Shown piece by piece: positions 36,928-47,761 of a stretch of 64,000 nucleotides of DNA; the first letter of the stretch is position 1; each line of letters begins with the position of its first letter. The translations under genes and the position numbers were made by a program. The DNA lies in assembly GCF_013343215.1 (NCBI RefSeq), contig NZ_CP039143.1, positions 186,001-250,000 on the forward strand, in the 5' to 3' direction. The notes under the pieces are model-generated. The model made no database searches, was not told the origin of the DNA, and saw only the letters and a program-made list of their open reading frames with translations. The stretch comes from Acinetobacter sp. 10FS3-1 (GTDB lineage Bacteria > Pseudomonadota > Gammaproteobacteria > Pseudomonadales > Moraxellaceae).

Positions 36928-37989
36928 TCAATTCTCCGAGGGGGCGGGTAGAATCCGCAGTTGTCCGTCATGACAATCTAAAAAAAGCTCGAACTGTTTT
37001 GGCTGTTTCAAGAAATACATGGCCAGAATCGGTTCCAATTCTGTGCGTATTTTACGGCCCAGATGGCGGGCGCCATAACGGATGTCATGACCCTGATAAA
37101 AATAGGCCTTGGCGGCGGGGCTTAAATGCACCTGACGCTGCTGATGTTGCAGACGTTTGTTGAGTTTTTCCAGTTCAATTTCAACCAGACGCGGCAAGGC
37201 ATCCTGCTGTACCGCTTGATAGTGCAAGGTACGATCAATCCGGTTCAGGAATTCTGGATCAAATTGACGCTGCATGATGTGGTCAATAATACGCTGAGTC
37301 GGTAGCTTTTTCAGACAAAGCTGCTGCATTTTCTGTGGCAGATAAGCCAGTTTTTCCAGATATTGCTGGGCGGCCTGTGCTCCGACATTACTGGTCATAA
37401 AAATCATACAGTTACGAAAATCCATGGTTTTGGTCCCGGCCGTCAAGGTGAGGCGGCCGGTATCCAGTACATTCATCAGCCCGCGAATCACTTCGGTACT
37501 GGCTTTTTCCAGCTCATCAAACAGCATGATGCCCGGACGGGTATGACTGCCGGCAATCGCGATTTCATCAAACAGGCTATGGCCTTCTTTAGAGCCGACA
37601 TAGCCCGGTGGTGCGCCAGTCAGGGCAGCTGCATAATGTTCCTGCACCAGCGTATTCATATCAATCCGGCAGAAGGCATCCGGACGGCCATAAATTGCTT
37701 CAGCAATCAGGCGTACGGTTTCCGTTTTACCGACACCGGTCGGGCCGAGCATTAACGTCACTGAAAGCGGCCGTTCCGGGCTGGAAAAATCAGCTTTGAC
37801 CACATGCAGCATGTTCTCGATTTCAGTTAAGGCAGCATCCTGTCCAATAATGCGCTCGCGTAGGAATTGCATGACCGACTCAGGCTCAAAGTGAAAACGT
37901 GGTTTCCCGATCAGGCGGTCCCGTTCAGCGCGACTCTGGCTGGAGGTCGCAGGTTGCACAATACGAATACCGGATGGGGAACTGGTCAT
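36928..37989 (-). CDS. Solitary ClpA/ClpB-D2-like AAA+ ATPase
   Basis: 353 residues, one AAA+ module. Walker A GPTGVGKTE, pore-like loop GAPPGYVGSKEG (canonical GYVG), Walker B IMLFDELEKAS, sensor 1 MTSNVG and Arg finger region FLNRID match the second ATPase domain of ClpB/ClpA, followed by a Clp D2-small domain (HDIRYGARHLGRKI). No N-domain, first ATPase domain or middle domain, and no ClpP-binding IGL/F loop that I can see. It stands alone, convergent with the PH-like gene. Probably a single-ring unfoldase or chaperone; targets unknown. Confidence 0.82.
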   Translation of the reverse strand: MTSSPSGIRIVQPATSSQSRAERDRLIGKPRFHFEPESVMQFLRERIIGQDAALTEIENMLHVVKADFSSPERPLSVTLMLGPTGVGKTETVRLIAEAIYGRPDAFCRIDMNTLVQEHYAAALTGAPPGYVGSKEGHSLFDEIAIAGSHTRPGIMLFDELEKASTEVIRGLMNVLDTGRLTLTAGTKTMDFRNCMIFMTSNVGAQAAQQYLEKLAYLPQKMQQLCLKKLPTQRIIDHIMQRQFDPEFLNRIDRTLHYQAVQQDALPRLVEIELEKLNKRLQHQQRQVHLSPAAKAYFYQGHDIRYGARHLGRKIRTELEPILAMYFLKQPKQFELFLDCHDGQLRILPAPSEN

Positions 37990-38210
37990 CTTGGATCATC
38001 TCGAGATAGAACAGCTTGAGCATAGCAAAGATCGCGCAGGCAAATTATAGCTTTTAGCAATCACCGCATGGCAGGGGACTTATAACTGTCCGCTCTGCCT
38101 CAATCTGTTGATTTAGCTGCCCCGTTCTGGCTAATTTTGTATTATTGCTTGAAAATGACACAAGAAACATCACATATATCTGCATATTGCAGGTGAAAAA
38201 TAGGTTTTAG

Positions 38211-40010
38211 GTGAACGAGAACGCACGCCCTCATATTGAAAAAATCTTGGCCCATATGACCACCTTGCCCGGGGTCTACCGGATGTATGGCAAAGATGGT
38301 GAATTGTTGTATGTGGGAAAAGCCAAAAACCTGAAAAACCGGGTATCCAGCTATTTTGTCAAAACCATTGATCATCCGAAAACTCAGGCTCTGGTGGCGC
38401 GAATTTATGACATTCAAACCCTGATCGTGCGTTCGGAAACCGAAGCCTTGCTCTTAGAGCAAAACCTGATCAAGTTGCATCGCCCGCCCTATAACATCAT
38501 GCTGCGCGATGATAAGTCCTATATTTATATTTTTGTCTCGGCGGATAAGCCCTATCCGCGTCTGGCCAGTGGGCGCGGCAAGGGGAAGCACCAGGTCGGC
38601 AAGTTTTTTGGGCCTTATCCGAGTGCCTATAATGCACGTGATACTTTGGTGATTCTGCAAAAACTGTTTAATGTCCGCTCCTGTGAAAACAGTTTTTTTG
38701 CCAACCGTACCCGGCCTTGTCTGCAATATCAGATCAAGCGCTGTTCGGCGCCCTGTGTCGGTTTTATCTCGCCAGAAGACTATAAGGAAGATGTTGATAA
38801 TTCAATCCGTTTCCTGCGTGGTGATACCCGGGAGTTAAACCAGGAACTGATTGCCAAAATGGAAGCTGCGGCAGAAAATCTGGAATTTGAAAAAGCGGTA
38901 TTTTACCGGGACCGCATGGCCTTGCTGCGTGATGTGCAGGCCCAGCAGGCGATTTATAAGGTCAAGGGCGAGGCCGATATTTTGGCGATTGCCTCTCAGG
39001 CCGGTGTGACCTGTGTGCAGATCATGCATGTGCGTAATGGCAAAATGTTGGGTGGAAAAGGCTATTTTCCGGACATGCTCAGTGATGATCTGGGGCAGAT
39101 GTTGGCAGACTTTATTGCTAATTTTTATTTTCAGGTGGCCGATGAAATTCCGACAGAACTGATCGTCAATATTGAGGTGGCTGATCGCAAGGAGCTGGAA
39201 GCCGCACTGTCACAGCATTTTGACAAAAAAATCCAGATCAAGTCCAGAGTCCGGGAAACCCGGGCTGAGTGGCTGGAGCTGGCCGAAATGAATGTGCAGA
39301 ATGCCATTCAGGGCAGGCTGGCCAATCATTTTGAACTGAATGAACGCTTCCATCAGCTAGAGCAGGTGGTCGGTCGTCCGGTAGACCGGATTGAGTGTTT
39401 TGATATCTCACATACGATGGGTGAGGATACCGTGGCCTCCTGTGTGGTTTTTGACAGTGGGGGTGCCCGGAAACGGGATTATCGCCAGTTTTCCATTCAT
39501 GACATTACTGAAGGTGATGATTATGCGGCCATGCGTCAGGCCTTAACTCGGCGTTATAAAAAGGCCATGCTGCCGGATTTACTGCTGATCGACGGTGGCA
39601 AAGGTCAGCTGCATATGGCTATGGAGGTGATGCAGGAGCTGGGGCTGGATGCCTTCATGATCGGGGTATCCAAGGGCGAAGGCCGTAAGCCGGGTCTGGA
39701 AACCCTGCATTTTACCGATGGCAGCAAGATTCAGCTTCCAGAAGATCATAAGGCATTGCATCTGATCCAGCAGGTGCGCGATGAAGCACACCGTTTTGCC
39801 ATTACCCGGCACCGGGCCAAACGTGACAAAAAGCGCGGCTCATCCGTACTGGAAGTAATTCCGGGCTTAGGGCCTAAACGCCGTCGTGATTTACTGACCC
39901 ATTTTGGCGGGATTCAGGGGGTATTAAAAGCTTCAGAAAAAGACCTGCAACTGGTTCCGGGACTTGGCTCAGTGATGGCACGCATGATTTACAAGACCCT
40001 GCATGAATAA
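38211..40010 (+). CDS. uvrC: UvrC excinuclease subunit C
   Basis: Makes both incisions in nucleotide excision repair with UvrA/UvrB. 599 residues from a GTG start with AGG upstream. GIY-YIG domain ([20 protein letters not shown]), UVR motif around residues 200-240, C-terminal RNase H-like nuclease ([27 protein letters not shown]) and helix-hairpin-helix ([26 protein letters not shown]). Complete length for the family. Confidence 0.95.
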   Translation: MNENARPHIEKILAHMTTLPGVYRMYGKDGELLYVGKAKNLKNRVSSYFVKTIDHPKTQALVARIYDIQTLIVRSETEALLLEQNLIKLHRPPYNIMLRDDKSYIYIFVSADKPYPRLASGRGKGKHQVGKFFGPYPSAYNARDTLVILQKLFNVRSCENSFFANRTRPCLQYQIKRCSAPCVGFISPEDYKEDVDNSIRFLRGDTRELNQELIAKMEAAAENLEFEKAVFYRDRMALLRDVQAQQAIYKVKGEADILAIASQAGVTCVQIMHVRNGKMLGGKGYFPDMLSDDLGQMLADFIANFYFQVADEIPTELIVNIEVADRKELEAALSQHFDKKIQIKSRVRETRAEWLELAEMNVQNAIQGRLANHFELNERFHQLEQVVGRPVDRIECFDISHTMGEDTVASCVVFDSGGARKRDYRQFSIHDITEGDDYAAMRQALTRRYKKAMLPDLLLIDGGKGQLHMAMEVMQELGLDAFMIGVSKGEGRKPGLETLHFTDGSKIQLPEDHKALHLIQQVRDEAHRFAITRHRAKRDKKRGSSVLEVIPGLGPKRRRDLLTHFGGIQGVLKASEKDLQLVPGLGSVMARMIYKTLHE

Positions 40011-40123
40011 AAAAACCAGAACGACCCGGGCAAAAATGCTCACTGATCCGGGTGTCATCCGTCATTTCTCACGTGGCTTTTTCCAGGCAGAATAAAGAGA
40101 GATCAACGCACTAAGGAAGAACA

Positions 40124-40918
40124 ATGTCTTTACATGGATTGTATGCACAAATTGCCGAGCAGGAATGGGTCGATTTCCCAGAAGGCTGGTTACAGGGACG
40201 CACTTTGTATGGTGGTCTTGCAGCTGCGATGATGATGCAAAAAGCGGTATTGGCCATTCAGGATCCAAGCCAGCGCCTGCTGAATGCCAGTGTGACTTTT
40301 GTAGGTCCGGTTAAGCAGGCCAAAGTCCGTCTGACTGCAGAAATCTTGCGACAAGGCAGGTCTGTCACCACCATTGAAGTGCGTTTATGGCAGGATCAGG
40401 CCGTACAAAGTATTTTGCTTGCCAGTTTTGGAGCGGCCCGGAAGTCGGAGATTCAGGTCCGGCAAATGCCGCAGGCCCCTGACTATCCAGCGCCTGAGCA
40501 ACTGTTGCTGTTTCCGGGCGAGCAGGAGCTACCAGAATGTTATCAGCATTTTCAGCTGGCCTGGGCAGATGTCAATTTGCCTTGCAGTGCCAGTACAAGA
40601 CCAGATTTTGGTGGATGGTTCCGGTTTCATCCTGAAAAGCATAGCAACCGTAAATTTCAGCTCGCTGATTTAATGGCACTTTTTGATATTTGGCCGCCTG
40701 GGGTACTGCCAATGTTTAAAAAACGGGCACCTGCCAGCAGTCTGACCTGGAATGTTACTTATGTGCATCCGTTGCAGCACCAGTTAAAGGATTGGTTTAA
40801 ATATAAAGTATTTACAGACCATGCAGCAGACGGTTATGCAACTGAATATGCCTATCTCTGGGATAGTGAAAATCGTCTGATTGCGATCGCCAGGCAGACG
40901 GTGACCGTGTTTGCCTAG
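40124..40918 (+). CDS. TesB-like acyl-CoA thioesterase
   Basis: 264 residues with a double hotdog layout: RTLYGGLAAAMMMQKAV in the first repeat and PGVLPMFKKRAPASSLTWNV in the second. Such enzymes hydrolyse acyl-CoA to fatty acid and CoA. Ribosome-binding AAGGAAG 6 bases before the ATG. It lies 114 bases after uvrC and may be a separate transcript. Confidence 0.83.
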   Translation: MSLHGLYAQIAEQEWVDFPEGWLQGRTLYGGLAAAMMMQKAVLAIQDPSQRLLNASVTFVGPVKQAKVRLTAEILRQGRSVTTIEVRLWQDQAVQSILLASFGAARKSEIQVRQMPQAPDYPAPEQLLLFPGEQELPECYQHFQLAWADVNLPCSASTRPDFGGWFRFHPEKHSNRKFQLADLMALFDIWPPGVLPMFKKRAPASSLTWNVTYVHPLQHQLKDWFKYKVFTDHAADGYATEYAYLWDSENRLIAIARQTVTVFA

Positions 40919-41013
40919 TGACACTGCACGCCAATTCGTATAAAGTGAGGCCTATCAATGATGGATCAAACCTCAGAAAAAGTGTGCATTTTCATCGTAC
41001 ATGAGGGGAACAA

Positions 41014-41613
41014 TTGGCGGTGTCTATGACTACAGGTCGTATCCTGAATATTCCTAATATCTTGACCTTGGCGCGTATTGTCCTTATTCCGGTATTTTTA
41101 TTGGTGGCCTATTGGCCCCCTGCAGTGGGGATTTATGGGGCTGAGCCGAATGTAACGCGGCATCTGATTCTTACTGCGATTTTTGTTATTGCGGCAGTAA
41201 CAGACTGGTTTGATGGCTATCTTGCCAGGACCTTGAACCAGACCTCTGCATTTGGGCGTTTTCTGGACCCGGTGGCTGATAAGCTGATGGTAGCGGCTGC
41301 CTTAATTGTACTGGTCCAGTGGCAACCGACCATCTCTATGGCATTTGCAGCCATCGTGATCATTTCCCGTGAAATTACCGTCTCGGCATTGCGTGAATGG
41401 ATGGCGGAACTGGGTGCGCGAACCAGTGTGGCGGTTTCGACAGTCGGAAAATATAAGACCGCTTTTCAGATGATTGCGATCAGTGTATTCCTGCTCAACT
41501 GGCCGCCTCTGGAAATGCTGGCCTATGCACTGTTGTATACGGCAGTAATTCTGACTTTATGGTCGATGTTTATTTATCTCAAAGCGGCTTGGCCGTATTT
41601 AAAACAGCCTTAA
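41014..41613 (+). CDS. pgsA: PgsA CDP-diacylglycerol-glycerol-3-phosphate 3-phosphatidyltransferase
   Basis: Makes phosphatidylglycerol phosphate at the inner membrane. The CDP-alcohol phosphotransferase signature D-G-x2-A-R-x8-G-x3-D-x3-D is present as DGYLAR...AFGRFLDPVADK. Several membrane segments. A TTG at 41014 has AGGGG 5-6 bases upstream, while the in-frame ATG at 41026 (MTTGRILNIPNILTLARI) matches the usual family start but is 17 bases from that site; so length is 199 or 195. Downstream tRNAs, common in other genera, are absent here. Confidence 0.92.
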   Translation: MAVSMTTGRILNIPNILTLARIVLIPVFLLVAYWPPAVGIYGAEPNVTRHLILTAIFVIAAVTDWFDGYLARTLNQTSAFGRFLDPVADKLMVAAALIVLVQWQPTISMAFAAIVIISREITVSALREWMAELGARTSVAVSTVGKYKTAFQMIAISVFLLNWPPLEMLAYALLYTAVILTLWSMFIYLKAAWPYLKQP

Positions 41614-41627
41614 AAGACATAAATAAT

Positions 41628-41653
41628 AAAGCTCCATTGATGGGGCTTTTTTA
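41628..41653 (+). terminator. Terminator after pgsA
   Basis: AAAGCTCC-ATTGAT-GGGGCTTT (one G-T pair) followed by T's. Confidence 0.82.
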
Positions 41654-42177
41654 TGGTTAATTGAGAAAGGTTTTATAAAAATAGCAGGCAAAAAAATACC
41701 CAGCCTTTGGGGGAAGAACTGGGATGAAATCGGGGTATTTCTCAGTTATTATTATAGTTATTCAAAGATATCTCATCTTCTTGTTAGCCATTATGACAGG
41801 AGTTTTCATAAAAACATGGGGTTTCTTGTTGCTGAATGTTGTGTTTTGTAGAGGCTCTGTATTGGGGTTTTACAATCCATTATTTTGATACAAAATTGAT
41901 GGTTTTTTATGGGGGAAGGGGCTGCTTAAAGTCAGAAAATACGCTAGTAAAAAAGCTGCCTTGAGCTGCTTGCGAGATATTTTTCAAGCTACGCTGCTGG
42001 CTCGAAATAGCTTAGAAAAACGATATGACGAATTTTGCGTTTTAGAAATGAAAATAATTTTTCAGCACGACTTTAGGACTCACTAGAGCAGGGCTTTAAA
42101 TCGCAAACACTCTTTTCTTAAAGGTGTTCAGCCCCACTTTCCTTGTTTGTCTTGCCTCATTTTCAGCCCTATAAAAA
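41654..42177. other. Gene-free region between pgsA and yggX
   Basis: Over 500 bases with no convincing open frame, no tRNA and no recognisable repeat. Locally T-rich, and less so than neighbours at 41925-42150. It may be a degraded gene or undetected small RNA. I see no feature I can support. Confidence 0.4.
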
Positions 42178-42212
42178 AAAAGAATCCCCAAAAAATATGG
42201 AGATTCTTTCAG
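42178..42212 (-). terminator. Probable terminator of the argH-yggX transcript
   Basis: Imperfect hairpin AAAGAATCCCC / GGAGATTCTTT with flanking T's on the minus strand, about 65 bases after the yggX stop. The match is not perfect, so confidence is modest. Confidence 0.55.
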
Positions 42213-42274
42213 GGTTTTCGTCTATGCAGACTGTGCCCTTGTGTTGTGGCTTAGTGGAGCAGTGCTCCACTTAA

Positions 42275-42547
42275 TCACGCCTCAGGCTTAAGACCTTCGG
42301 CTTTTTCCAAAGTTTCATCATTATTGAAGAACTTCTCACGTTGTTCTTCCAGAAACTTTTTTGCATCCGGTTCAAACACGCTTAAACGCTTTTCATTGAT
42401 CAGCGTGGTCTGGTGCTTTAACCATTCCTGCCAAGCCTGTTTAGACACGGTATCAAACAGTTCCTGTCCTTTGGCACCCGGGAAGGGTGCAAAGTCTAGA
42501 CCTTCCATCTCTTGTTGATACTTACGGCAAAATACTTGTCGAGACAT
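42275..42547 (-). CDS. yggX: YggX Fe(2+)-trafficking / oxidative damage protection protein
   Basis: 90 residues; the family's start [20 protein letters not shown] with its single Cys, then [18 protein letters not shown] and the end-helix [21 protein letters not shown]. It protects Fe-S enzymes and limits iron-driven oxidative damage. It follows argH by 29 bases on the same strand and is probably cotranscribed. Confidence 0.93.
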   Translation of the reverse strand: MSRQVFCRKYQQEMEGLDFAPFPGAKGQELFDTVSKQAWQEWLKHQTTLINEKRLSVFEPDAKKFLEEQREKFFNNDETLEKAEGLKPEA

Positions 42548-42576
42548 ACCAATACTCCAAATTAAAGCGAAAGCAG

Positions 42577-44007
42577 TTAAGCATAAAGTTTTTCTAGGCG
42601 GGCATGGGCACGTTCGATTGCAGCTTCAACCTGAGCCGGTGCCGTGCCCCCAATGTGGTTACGTGCATTTACCGATGCTTCCAGAGTCAGGGCTTTTTCA
42701 AATACATCTGCCTGAATCAGATCCGAGAACTGTTGTAATTGTTCCAGGGTGAGCTCAGACAGGTCTTTGCCTTCCTGAACACCTAAGGCCACTGCTTTAC
42801 CTACAATTTCATGCGCATCACGGAAGGCTACGCCATTTTTCACTAGGTAGTCTGCCAAGTCAGTGGCAGTCGAGAAACCACGTAAGGCAGCTTCACGCAT
42901 TTCCGGAAGATTTGGAACCAGTGCCGGAATCATGTCAGCAAAGGCCATTAATGAACCCCGCACCGTGTCGATTGCATCAAACAACGGTTCCTTGTCTTCC
43001 TGATTATCCTTGTTATATGCCAAGGGTTGACCTTTCATCAGGGTTAACAGGCTCATTAGATCGCCATACACCCGGCCTGTTTTACCGCGAACCAGTTCAG
43101 GTACATCTGGGTTTTTCTTCTGTGGCATGATCGATGAACCAGTACAGAAACGATCTGGAATGTTCACAAACTTGAACTGTGCCGAAGTCCACAGAATCAG
43201 CTCTTCAGACATACGTGACAAGTGCATCATGATGAGTGAGGCCGCAGCATTGAATTCAATCCCGAAGTCACGATCAGATACGGCATCCAGTGAGTTTTCA
43301 GCAATCGCTTCAAAGCCTAAAAGCTCGGCCGTATAGGCACGGTCAATTGGATAGGTTGTTCCCGCCAGCGCTGCAGAACCCAGTGGCATACGGTTGACAC
43401 GCTTACGGCAGTCAATCAGACGCTCGGAGTCACGTACCAGCATTTCAAACCAGGCCATTAAGTGATGGCCAAAAGTGACCGGCTGTGCAGTCTGTAAATG
43501 GGTAAAGCCCGGCATGATGGTATTGGTGTTCTTGGCAGCCAGCTCCAAAATACCTTTTTGTAATTTTTTCAATAATTCTAAAATGGCATCGATTTCATCA
43601 CGCACATACAGACGGATATCCGTGGCGACTTGGTCATTACGGCTGCGGCCGGTATGCAGTTTTTTACCGGTGATGCCAATACGCTGAGTCAGACGTGATT
43701 CGATGTTCATGTGCACATCTTCAAGGTCAATGCGCCATTCAAAATTGCCTGCTTCAATATCTGCCTGAATGGCAGTCAGACCTTCAATAATGTCATCGCG
43801 TTCCTGTTCAGTCAGTACCCCGACTTTGGCAAGCATGGTCGCATGAGCCACCGAGCCTGCAATATCCTGTTTATAAAAACGTTGGTCAAATTGAACAGAT
43901 GCTGTAAATTCAGCAACAAAAGCATCAGTCGCTTCAGAGAAACGACCGCCCCACATACCCGAAGTCTGGGCGTGTGCTGGATGAGAGGAATTAGAAGATG
44001 TGGTCAT
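42577..44007 (-). CDS. argH: ArgH argininosuccinate lyase
   Basis: Final arginine-biosynthesis step (argininosuccinate to arginine and fumarate), cytosolic tetramer. 476 residues, with [29 protein letters not shown], catalytic His in [10 protein letters not shown] and the signature loop [15 protein letters not shown]. The first ~17 residues are a non-conserved Ser/His-rich leader. Divergent from the algZ-like gene; their 5' ends nearly touch. Confidence 0.96.
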   Translation of the reverse strand: MTTSSNSSHPAHAQTSGMWGGRFSEATDAFVAEFTASVQFDQRFYKQDIAGSVAHATMLAKVGVLTEQERDDIIEGLTAIQADIEAGNFEWRIDLEDVHMNIESRLTQRIGITGKKLHTGRSRNDQVATDIRLYVRDEIDAILELLKKLQKGILELAAKNTNTIMPGFTHLQTAQPVTFGHHLMAWFEMLVRDSERLIDCRKRVNRMPLGSAALAGTTYPIDRAYTAELLGFEAIAENSLDAVSDRDFGIEFNAAASLIMMHLSRMSEELILWTSAQFKFVNIPDRFCTGSSIMPQKKNPDVPELVRGKTGRVYGDLMSLLTLMKGQPLAYNKDNQEDKEPLFDAIDTVRGSLMAFADMIPALVPNLPEMREAALRGFSTATDLADYLVKNGVAFRDAHEIVGKAVALGVQEGKDLSELTLEQLQQFSDLIQADVFEKALTLEASVNARNHIGGTAPAQVEAAIERAHARLEKLYA

Positions 44008-45140
44008 GTCGGCTCAATCAGATTAAAAGCAGTAGAACGAAAAAGAGTATAACAAATTCAAAGCCTATTGCCGAAATTCTATCTGATCAATCTTGCCTGT
44101 CCCGAACAGGGCAGGGATTGGGTTCCTATTTTTTTAGCCAGATGGGACAGTGGCAATATTTGCTCGAGCTGTTTATCGGTGGTAATACCCTGGCGCTGGC
44201 AGAAGCCCAGTCCTGGCAGGCTTTGAGTGTGCTACAGCTCCTGCAATATATGCTGTATATCAGCTGGATACTGTTATGTTTTGCAGCGCTGCTGGAGTTT
44301 TTTCAGCAGCAGTTTCAGCGAATGGGGATTAAACTGGCTTTAATGTCCGGATTTTTACTGTTACAGGTCATTGTGCTGCTGACTACTATCAGCTTGAATA
44401 TTTTGATATATATTGGAACAAATTTAAGTTTTCAGGGCTTGAACTGGACTATTATTCTGGATCAGCTCAGTCTACACTTAAGTTTAGGAATATTGCTTGG
44501 GATGTTTTGTTTTCGCTATCTGTATCTGCGCGAGCAATGGCAGCAGCAGCAGCATAGTGAGCTGAAGGCCCGTATTCAGGCCATGCAGGCACGGATTCAC
44601 CCGCATTTTCTGTTTAATAGCCTGAATAGTGTCATCAGCCTGATCAGTATTGATCCTGACAAGGCGGAACAAATGCTGTTAAACCTGTCGCGTTTGTTCC
44701 GGGCTAGTTTTCAGGAGTTAAAGCTGGTCAGCGTGCAGGAAGAAATTGATCTGTGCCAGCGTTATTTGCAAATTGAACAGATTCGGCTGGGCGAACGCTT
44801 GCAAGTTGAATGGAAACTGGAAAACAAGGAGCTATATTCTCAAGTCCAGATTCCCTTACTGACTTTACAACCCTTATTAGAAAATAGTATTTTTCATGGA
44901 GTTGAAAAAATCTTAACAAAGAGTACGATAAGCGTATTGATTGAAATATTACAAAATCAAATTAATATCATCATAACAAACCCTTATATGCAGGAAAATA
45001 AAACTTTAAAAAAGGGGCACGGTATTGCAATAGAAAATGTCAGACAGCGACTGGAGGCTTATTATGGCTCTACAGTCAGCTTACAGACATTTGCTGGCGA
45101 AGAGATGTTCACGACAGTGTTACGATACCGATATAAATAA
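43998..45140 (+). CDS. AlgZ/LytS-type sensor histidine kinase (5' end unclear)
   Basis: Membrane kinase of the His_kinase (PF06580) family that pairs with LytTR regulators. Four or more hydrophobic segments, then [26 protein letters not shown] with the phospho-acceptor His, the N-box [19 protein letters not shown] and [13 protein letters not shown]. The frame begins at 43998, overlapping argH, with no ribosome-binding site. The nearest internal ATG is 44142. Frame +2 around 44068-44125 reads [15 protein letters not shown], which looks like the family N-terminus, so a frameshift is possible. It precedes an AlgR-like regulator. Confidence 0.82.
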   Translation: MWSCRLNQIKSSRTKKSITNSKPIAEILSDQSCLSRTGQGLGSYFFSQMGQWQYLLELFIGGNTLALAEAQSWQALSVLQLLQYMLYISWILLCFAALLEFFQQQFQRMGIKLALMSGFLLLQVIVLLTTISLNILIYIGTNLSFQGLNWTIILDQLSLHLSLGILLGMFCFRYLYLREQWQQQQHSELKARIQAMQARIHPHFLFNSLNSVISLISIDPDKAEQMLLNLSRLFRASFQELKLVSVQEEIDLCQRYLQIEQIRLGERLQVEWKLENKELYSQVQIPLLTLQPLLENSIFHGVEKILTKSTISVLIEILQNQINIIITNPYMQENKTLKKGHGIAIENVRQRLEAYYGSTVSLQTFAGEEMFTTVLRYRYK

Positions 45141-45209
45141 AAATAAATCAAAAAGATCCGGGTTAAACTATTCATGAATGTGATGCTATGAGCCGGATAA
45201 GGAGGAGAA

Positions 45210-45950
45210 ATGGACGTCCTGATTTGTGATGATGAGCCTTTGGCTGTCGAACGCTTATCGCGTTTGGTCTCTCAGCTGGGCCATCAGGTGATTGCCACCG
45301 CTAGCCATGGCCGCCAAGCCATTGATCTGGCTCACCAGCACGAACCTGATGTCATCTTATTAGATATTCAAATGCCTGAAATGGATGGCCTGATCTGCGC
45401 GCAGCATTTACGCCAGCTTGATCCGATGCCCGCCATTGTATTCTGTACTGCCTATGATCAGCATGCACTGGATGCTTTTAAGTCCAATGCAGAAGGCTAT
45501 TTGCTCAAACCCGTGATGCAACAGGAATTAGCACAGGTGTTGGAGCATTTAACTAAATTTACCCAAGCTCAGATGAGCCAACTAAAACAAAAAGAAAATA
45601 TGGAAGATATCAATACAAGCCGCCAGCAGATTGCGGCAAAGACCTATCGTGGTGTGGAGTTGGTGCCAGTTGAAAATATCTATTACTTTCTGGCGGATCA
45701 GAAATATGTCACTGTACGGCACAAAAATGGCAGTGTCCTGATTGATGAAACCTTAAAGGAACTTGAGCTGGAATTTGGTGACCAGTTTATCCGGATTCAT
45801 CGTAATGCGCTGGTGTCTGTGCATTATCTGGATGGACTGGAAGTTGTGAGTTCTGGTCAGTATCAAGTGCGTTGCCGGGAACTGGAAGAGCGTCTGGCGG
45901 TCAGTCGACGCCATTTGCCGATTTTAAGGGATCGTATTCATAAGCTTTAA
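45210..45950 (+). CDS. AlgR-like LytTR response regulator
   Basis: 246 residues: receiver domain (LICDDEPLAVERL; Asp in ILLDIQMPEMDG; Lys in YLLKPV) plus a LytTR DNA-binding domain (AKTYRGVELVPVENIYYFLA, IRIHRNALVSV). Excellent SD AAGGAGGAG. Same order as the algZ-algR-hemC arrangement of Pseudomonas, where AlgR controls type IV pili and virulence traits. The name is not certain, as function may differ here. Confidence 0.88.
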   Translation: MDVLICDDEPLAVERLSRLVSQLGHQVIATASHGRQAIDLAHQHEPDVILLDIQMPEMDGLICAQHLRQLDPMPAIVFCTAYDQHALDAFKSNAEGYLLKPVMQQELAQVLEHLTKFTQAQMSQLKQKENMEDINTSRQQIAAKTYRGVELVPVENIYYFLADQKYVTVRHKNGSVLIDETLKELELEFGDQFIRIHRNALVSVHYLDGLEVVSSGQYQVRCRELEERLAVSRRHLPILRDRIHKL

Positions 45951-46055
45951 CAGCTATATAGGCAATGTAATCTGAGGCTTGTGTAAATTCACTTGCATTT
46001 TCAAGTGAGCAGGTTAAGTTTAGACTATTGTTCTCATTGGCTGTTATTTAAATTT

Positions 46056-46979
46056 ATGAAGACCCTAAAAATTGCAACTCGACAAAGTCCACTTGCACTT
46101 TGGCAAGCGGAACATATTCGTGCGCGTTTACAGGACCTGCATACTGGTTTACAGGTCGAGTTAGTCACTTTTGTTACACAGGGCGATAAAATCCTGGATA
46201 CGCCATTGGCTAAAATTGGTGGAAAGGGATTATTTGTAAAAGAACTGGAAGCAGCTTTACTGGATGGACGTGCAGATCTGGCGGTTCACTCTATGAAAGA
46301 TGTCCCGATGGCGTTACCTGAAGGTCTGGCCTTAGCAGTGATCTGTGAGCGTGAAGATCCGCTGGATGCTTTTGTTTCTAATCATTACGCCAGCTTTGAT
46401 GACTTGCCACACGGTGCCAAGGTAGGAACTTCGAGTTTGCGCCGTAAGACTCAGATTTTAAAGCAGCGTCCGGATCTGGAGATTATTGACCTGCGCGGTA
46501 ATGTAGGTACCCGTTTATCTAAACTGGATGCAGGACAGTATGATGCTATCATTTTAGCCAGTGCCGGTTTGAAACGCCTTGGTCTGGCAGAGCGTATCCG
46601 TCATACCCTTGCAGCTGAAGTCAGTCTGCCTGCGGTAGGACAGGGGGCTTTGGGACTAGAATGCCGTGAGGGCGATCAGGCGGTGCTGGATCTTATTCTG
46701 CCACTTTTACATGCGGAAACCGATGCTTGCGTCCGTGCGGAGCGTGCCTTTAATGCCTATCTGGAGGGTGGCTGTCAGGTACCAATTGCAGGTTATGCGA
46801 CTTTAAATCAGGATCATATTTCGATTGAAGGTCGGGTGGGCAGTGTAGATGGGGCCGTGCTGTTACGTGCCCAGCATACCGGACATATCACAGAGGCTGA
46901 GCAACTCGGCGTGCAGTTGGCCAAAGACCTGCTGGATCAGGGGGCGGGCGATCTACTGAAGGCGCTTTATTCAAACTGA
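46056..46979 (+). CDS. hemC: HemC porphobilinogen deaminase
   Basis: Polymerises porphobilinogen to hydroxymethylbilane in haem synthesis. 307 residues from ATG 46056. [16 protein letters not shown] at the N-terminus, [26 protein letters not shown] and the dipyrromethane-binding Cys in [14 protein letters not shown]. The frame extends upstream to 45993 without a ribosome-binding site. Its TGA overlaps hemD's ATG by one base. Confidence 0.96.
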   Translation: MKTLKIATRQSPLALWQAEHIRARLQDLHTGLQVELVTFVTQGDKILDTPLAKIGGKGLFVKELEAALLDGRADLAVHSMKDVPMALPEGLALAVICEREDPLDAFVSNHYASFDDLPHGAKVGTSSLRRKTQILKQRPDLEIIDLRGNVGTRLSKLDAGQYDAIILASAGLKRLGLAERIRHTLAAEVSLPAVGQGALGLECREGDQAVLDLILPLLHAETDACVRAERAFNAYLEGGCQVPIAGYATLNQDHISIEGRVGSVDGAVLLRAQHTGHITEAEQLGVQLAKDLLDQGAGDLLKALYSN

Positions 46980-47761
46980 TGTTGTTTATCAATACCCGAC
47001 CCAGAGATCGTGCTGCAAAGTTGACTGAGCAGTTACAAAACGCACAGATTCCTGTTGTAGAATTGCCTTTACTGGAGCTGATCGCACAGCCTCTTTCAGA
47101 GGATCTGCTGGCTTTATATCGCCGGCTGGATCAGGCCGATATTATTGTGGTGGTCAGCCCAACTGCAGTGCAACTGGGAATGCGGTATTTGCAGCAGGCG
47201 GGTGTCGCCCTGCACAGCTTGCAGCATGTGCAGTGGGTGGCAGTCGGTCAGGCCACAGAAAAAGCGTTGGCAGCCTATGGTATTCACAGTCATGTGCCGG
47301 AGCTAGAAACCTCTGAAGGGATGCTGCAATTGCCAGTCCTGAAGCAGCTGGCGTTGCCAGCGACGGTGGCCTTCTGGCGGGGTGAAGGGGGACGCCAGTT
47401 CATGATGCAGCATCTGCATGAGCAGAAGGTTCAGGTATTGAATTTTGTACTTTACCGACGGCAATGTCCGGCCGAGAGTGCAGACATTCTAGAAAAAAAA
47501 CGGGCTGTGATTCAGGCTGAACAGCCTTGCGTAGTATTAATCAGTAGTGAAGCCAGCTGGCTCAACTGGCTGGATCTGGCAGAAAAAAGCTGTCCACAAC
47601 TGATTCATCAGGCGCATTATCTGGTTTTGGGGCCGCGTTTGGCAGTGCTCCTGGGGGAATATCAACAGCAGCATCAGGCAGGTTTTCAATTCGCGCAGCT
47701 CGATGACTTAAGCGGATCAACCATTCTGCACTATATGCTGACGACATTAGGGCATTCATGA
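46979..47761 (+). CDS. hemD: HemD uroporphyrinogen-III synthase
   Basis: Closes the tetrapyrrole ring of hydroxymethylbilane. 260 residues, two-domain layout with VSPTAVQLGMRYLQQ, WVAVGQATEKALAAYG and the second-domain PCVVLISSEASWLNWL. The family is poorly conserved; its position directly after hemC, with overlapping start, settles the call. Overlaps hemX by four bases. Confidence 0.93.
   Translation: MLFINTRPRDRAAKLTEQLQNAQIPVVELPLLELIAQPLSEDLLALYRRLDQADIIVVVSPTAVQLGMRYLQQAGVALHSLQHVQWVAVGQATEKALAAYGIHSHVPELETSEGMLQLPVLKQLALPATVAFWRGEGGRQFMMQHLHEQKVQVLNFVLYRRQCPAESADILEKKRAVIQAEQPCVVLISSEASWLNWLDLAEKSCPQLIHQAHYLVLGPRLAVLLGEYQQQHQAGFQFAQLDDLSGSTILHYMLTTLGHS

Noticed and set aside
40020..40060. 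ACCCGG...CCGGGT hairpin after uvrC as a terminator
   Set aside because: Large loop and no T-run follow the stem, so termination cannot be supported.
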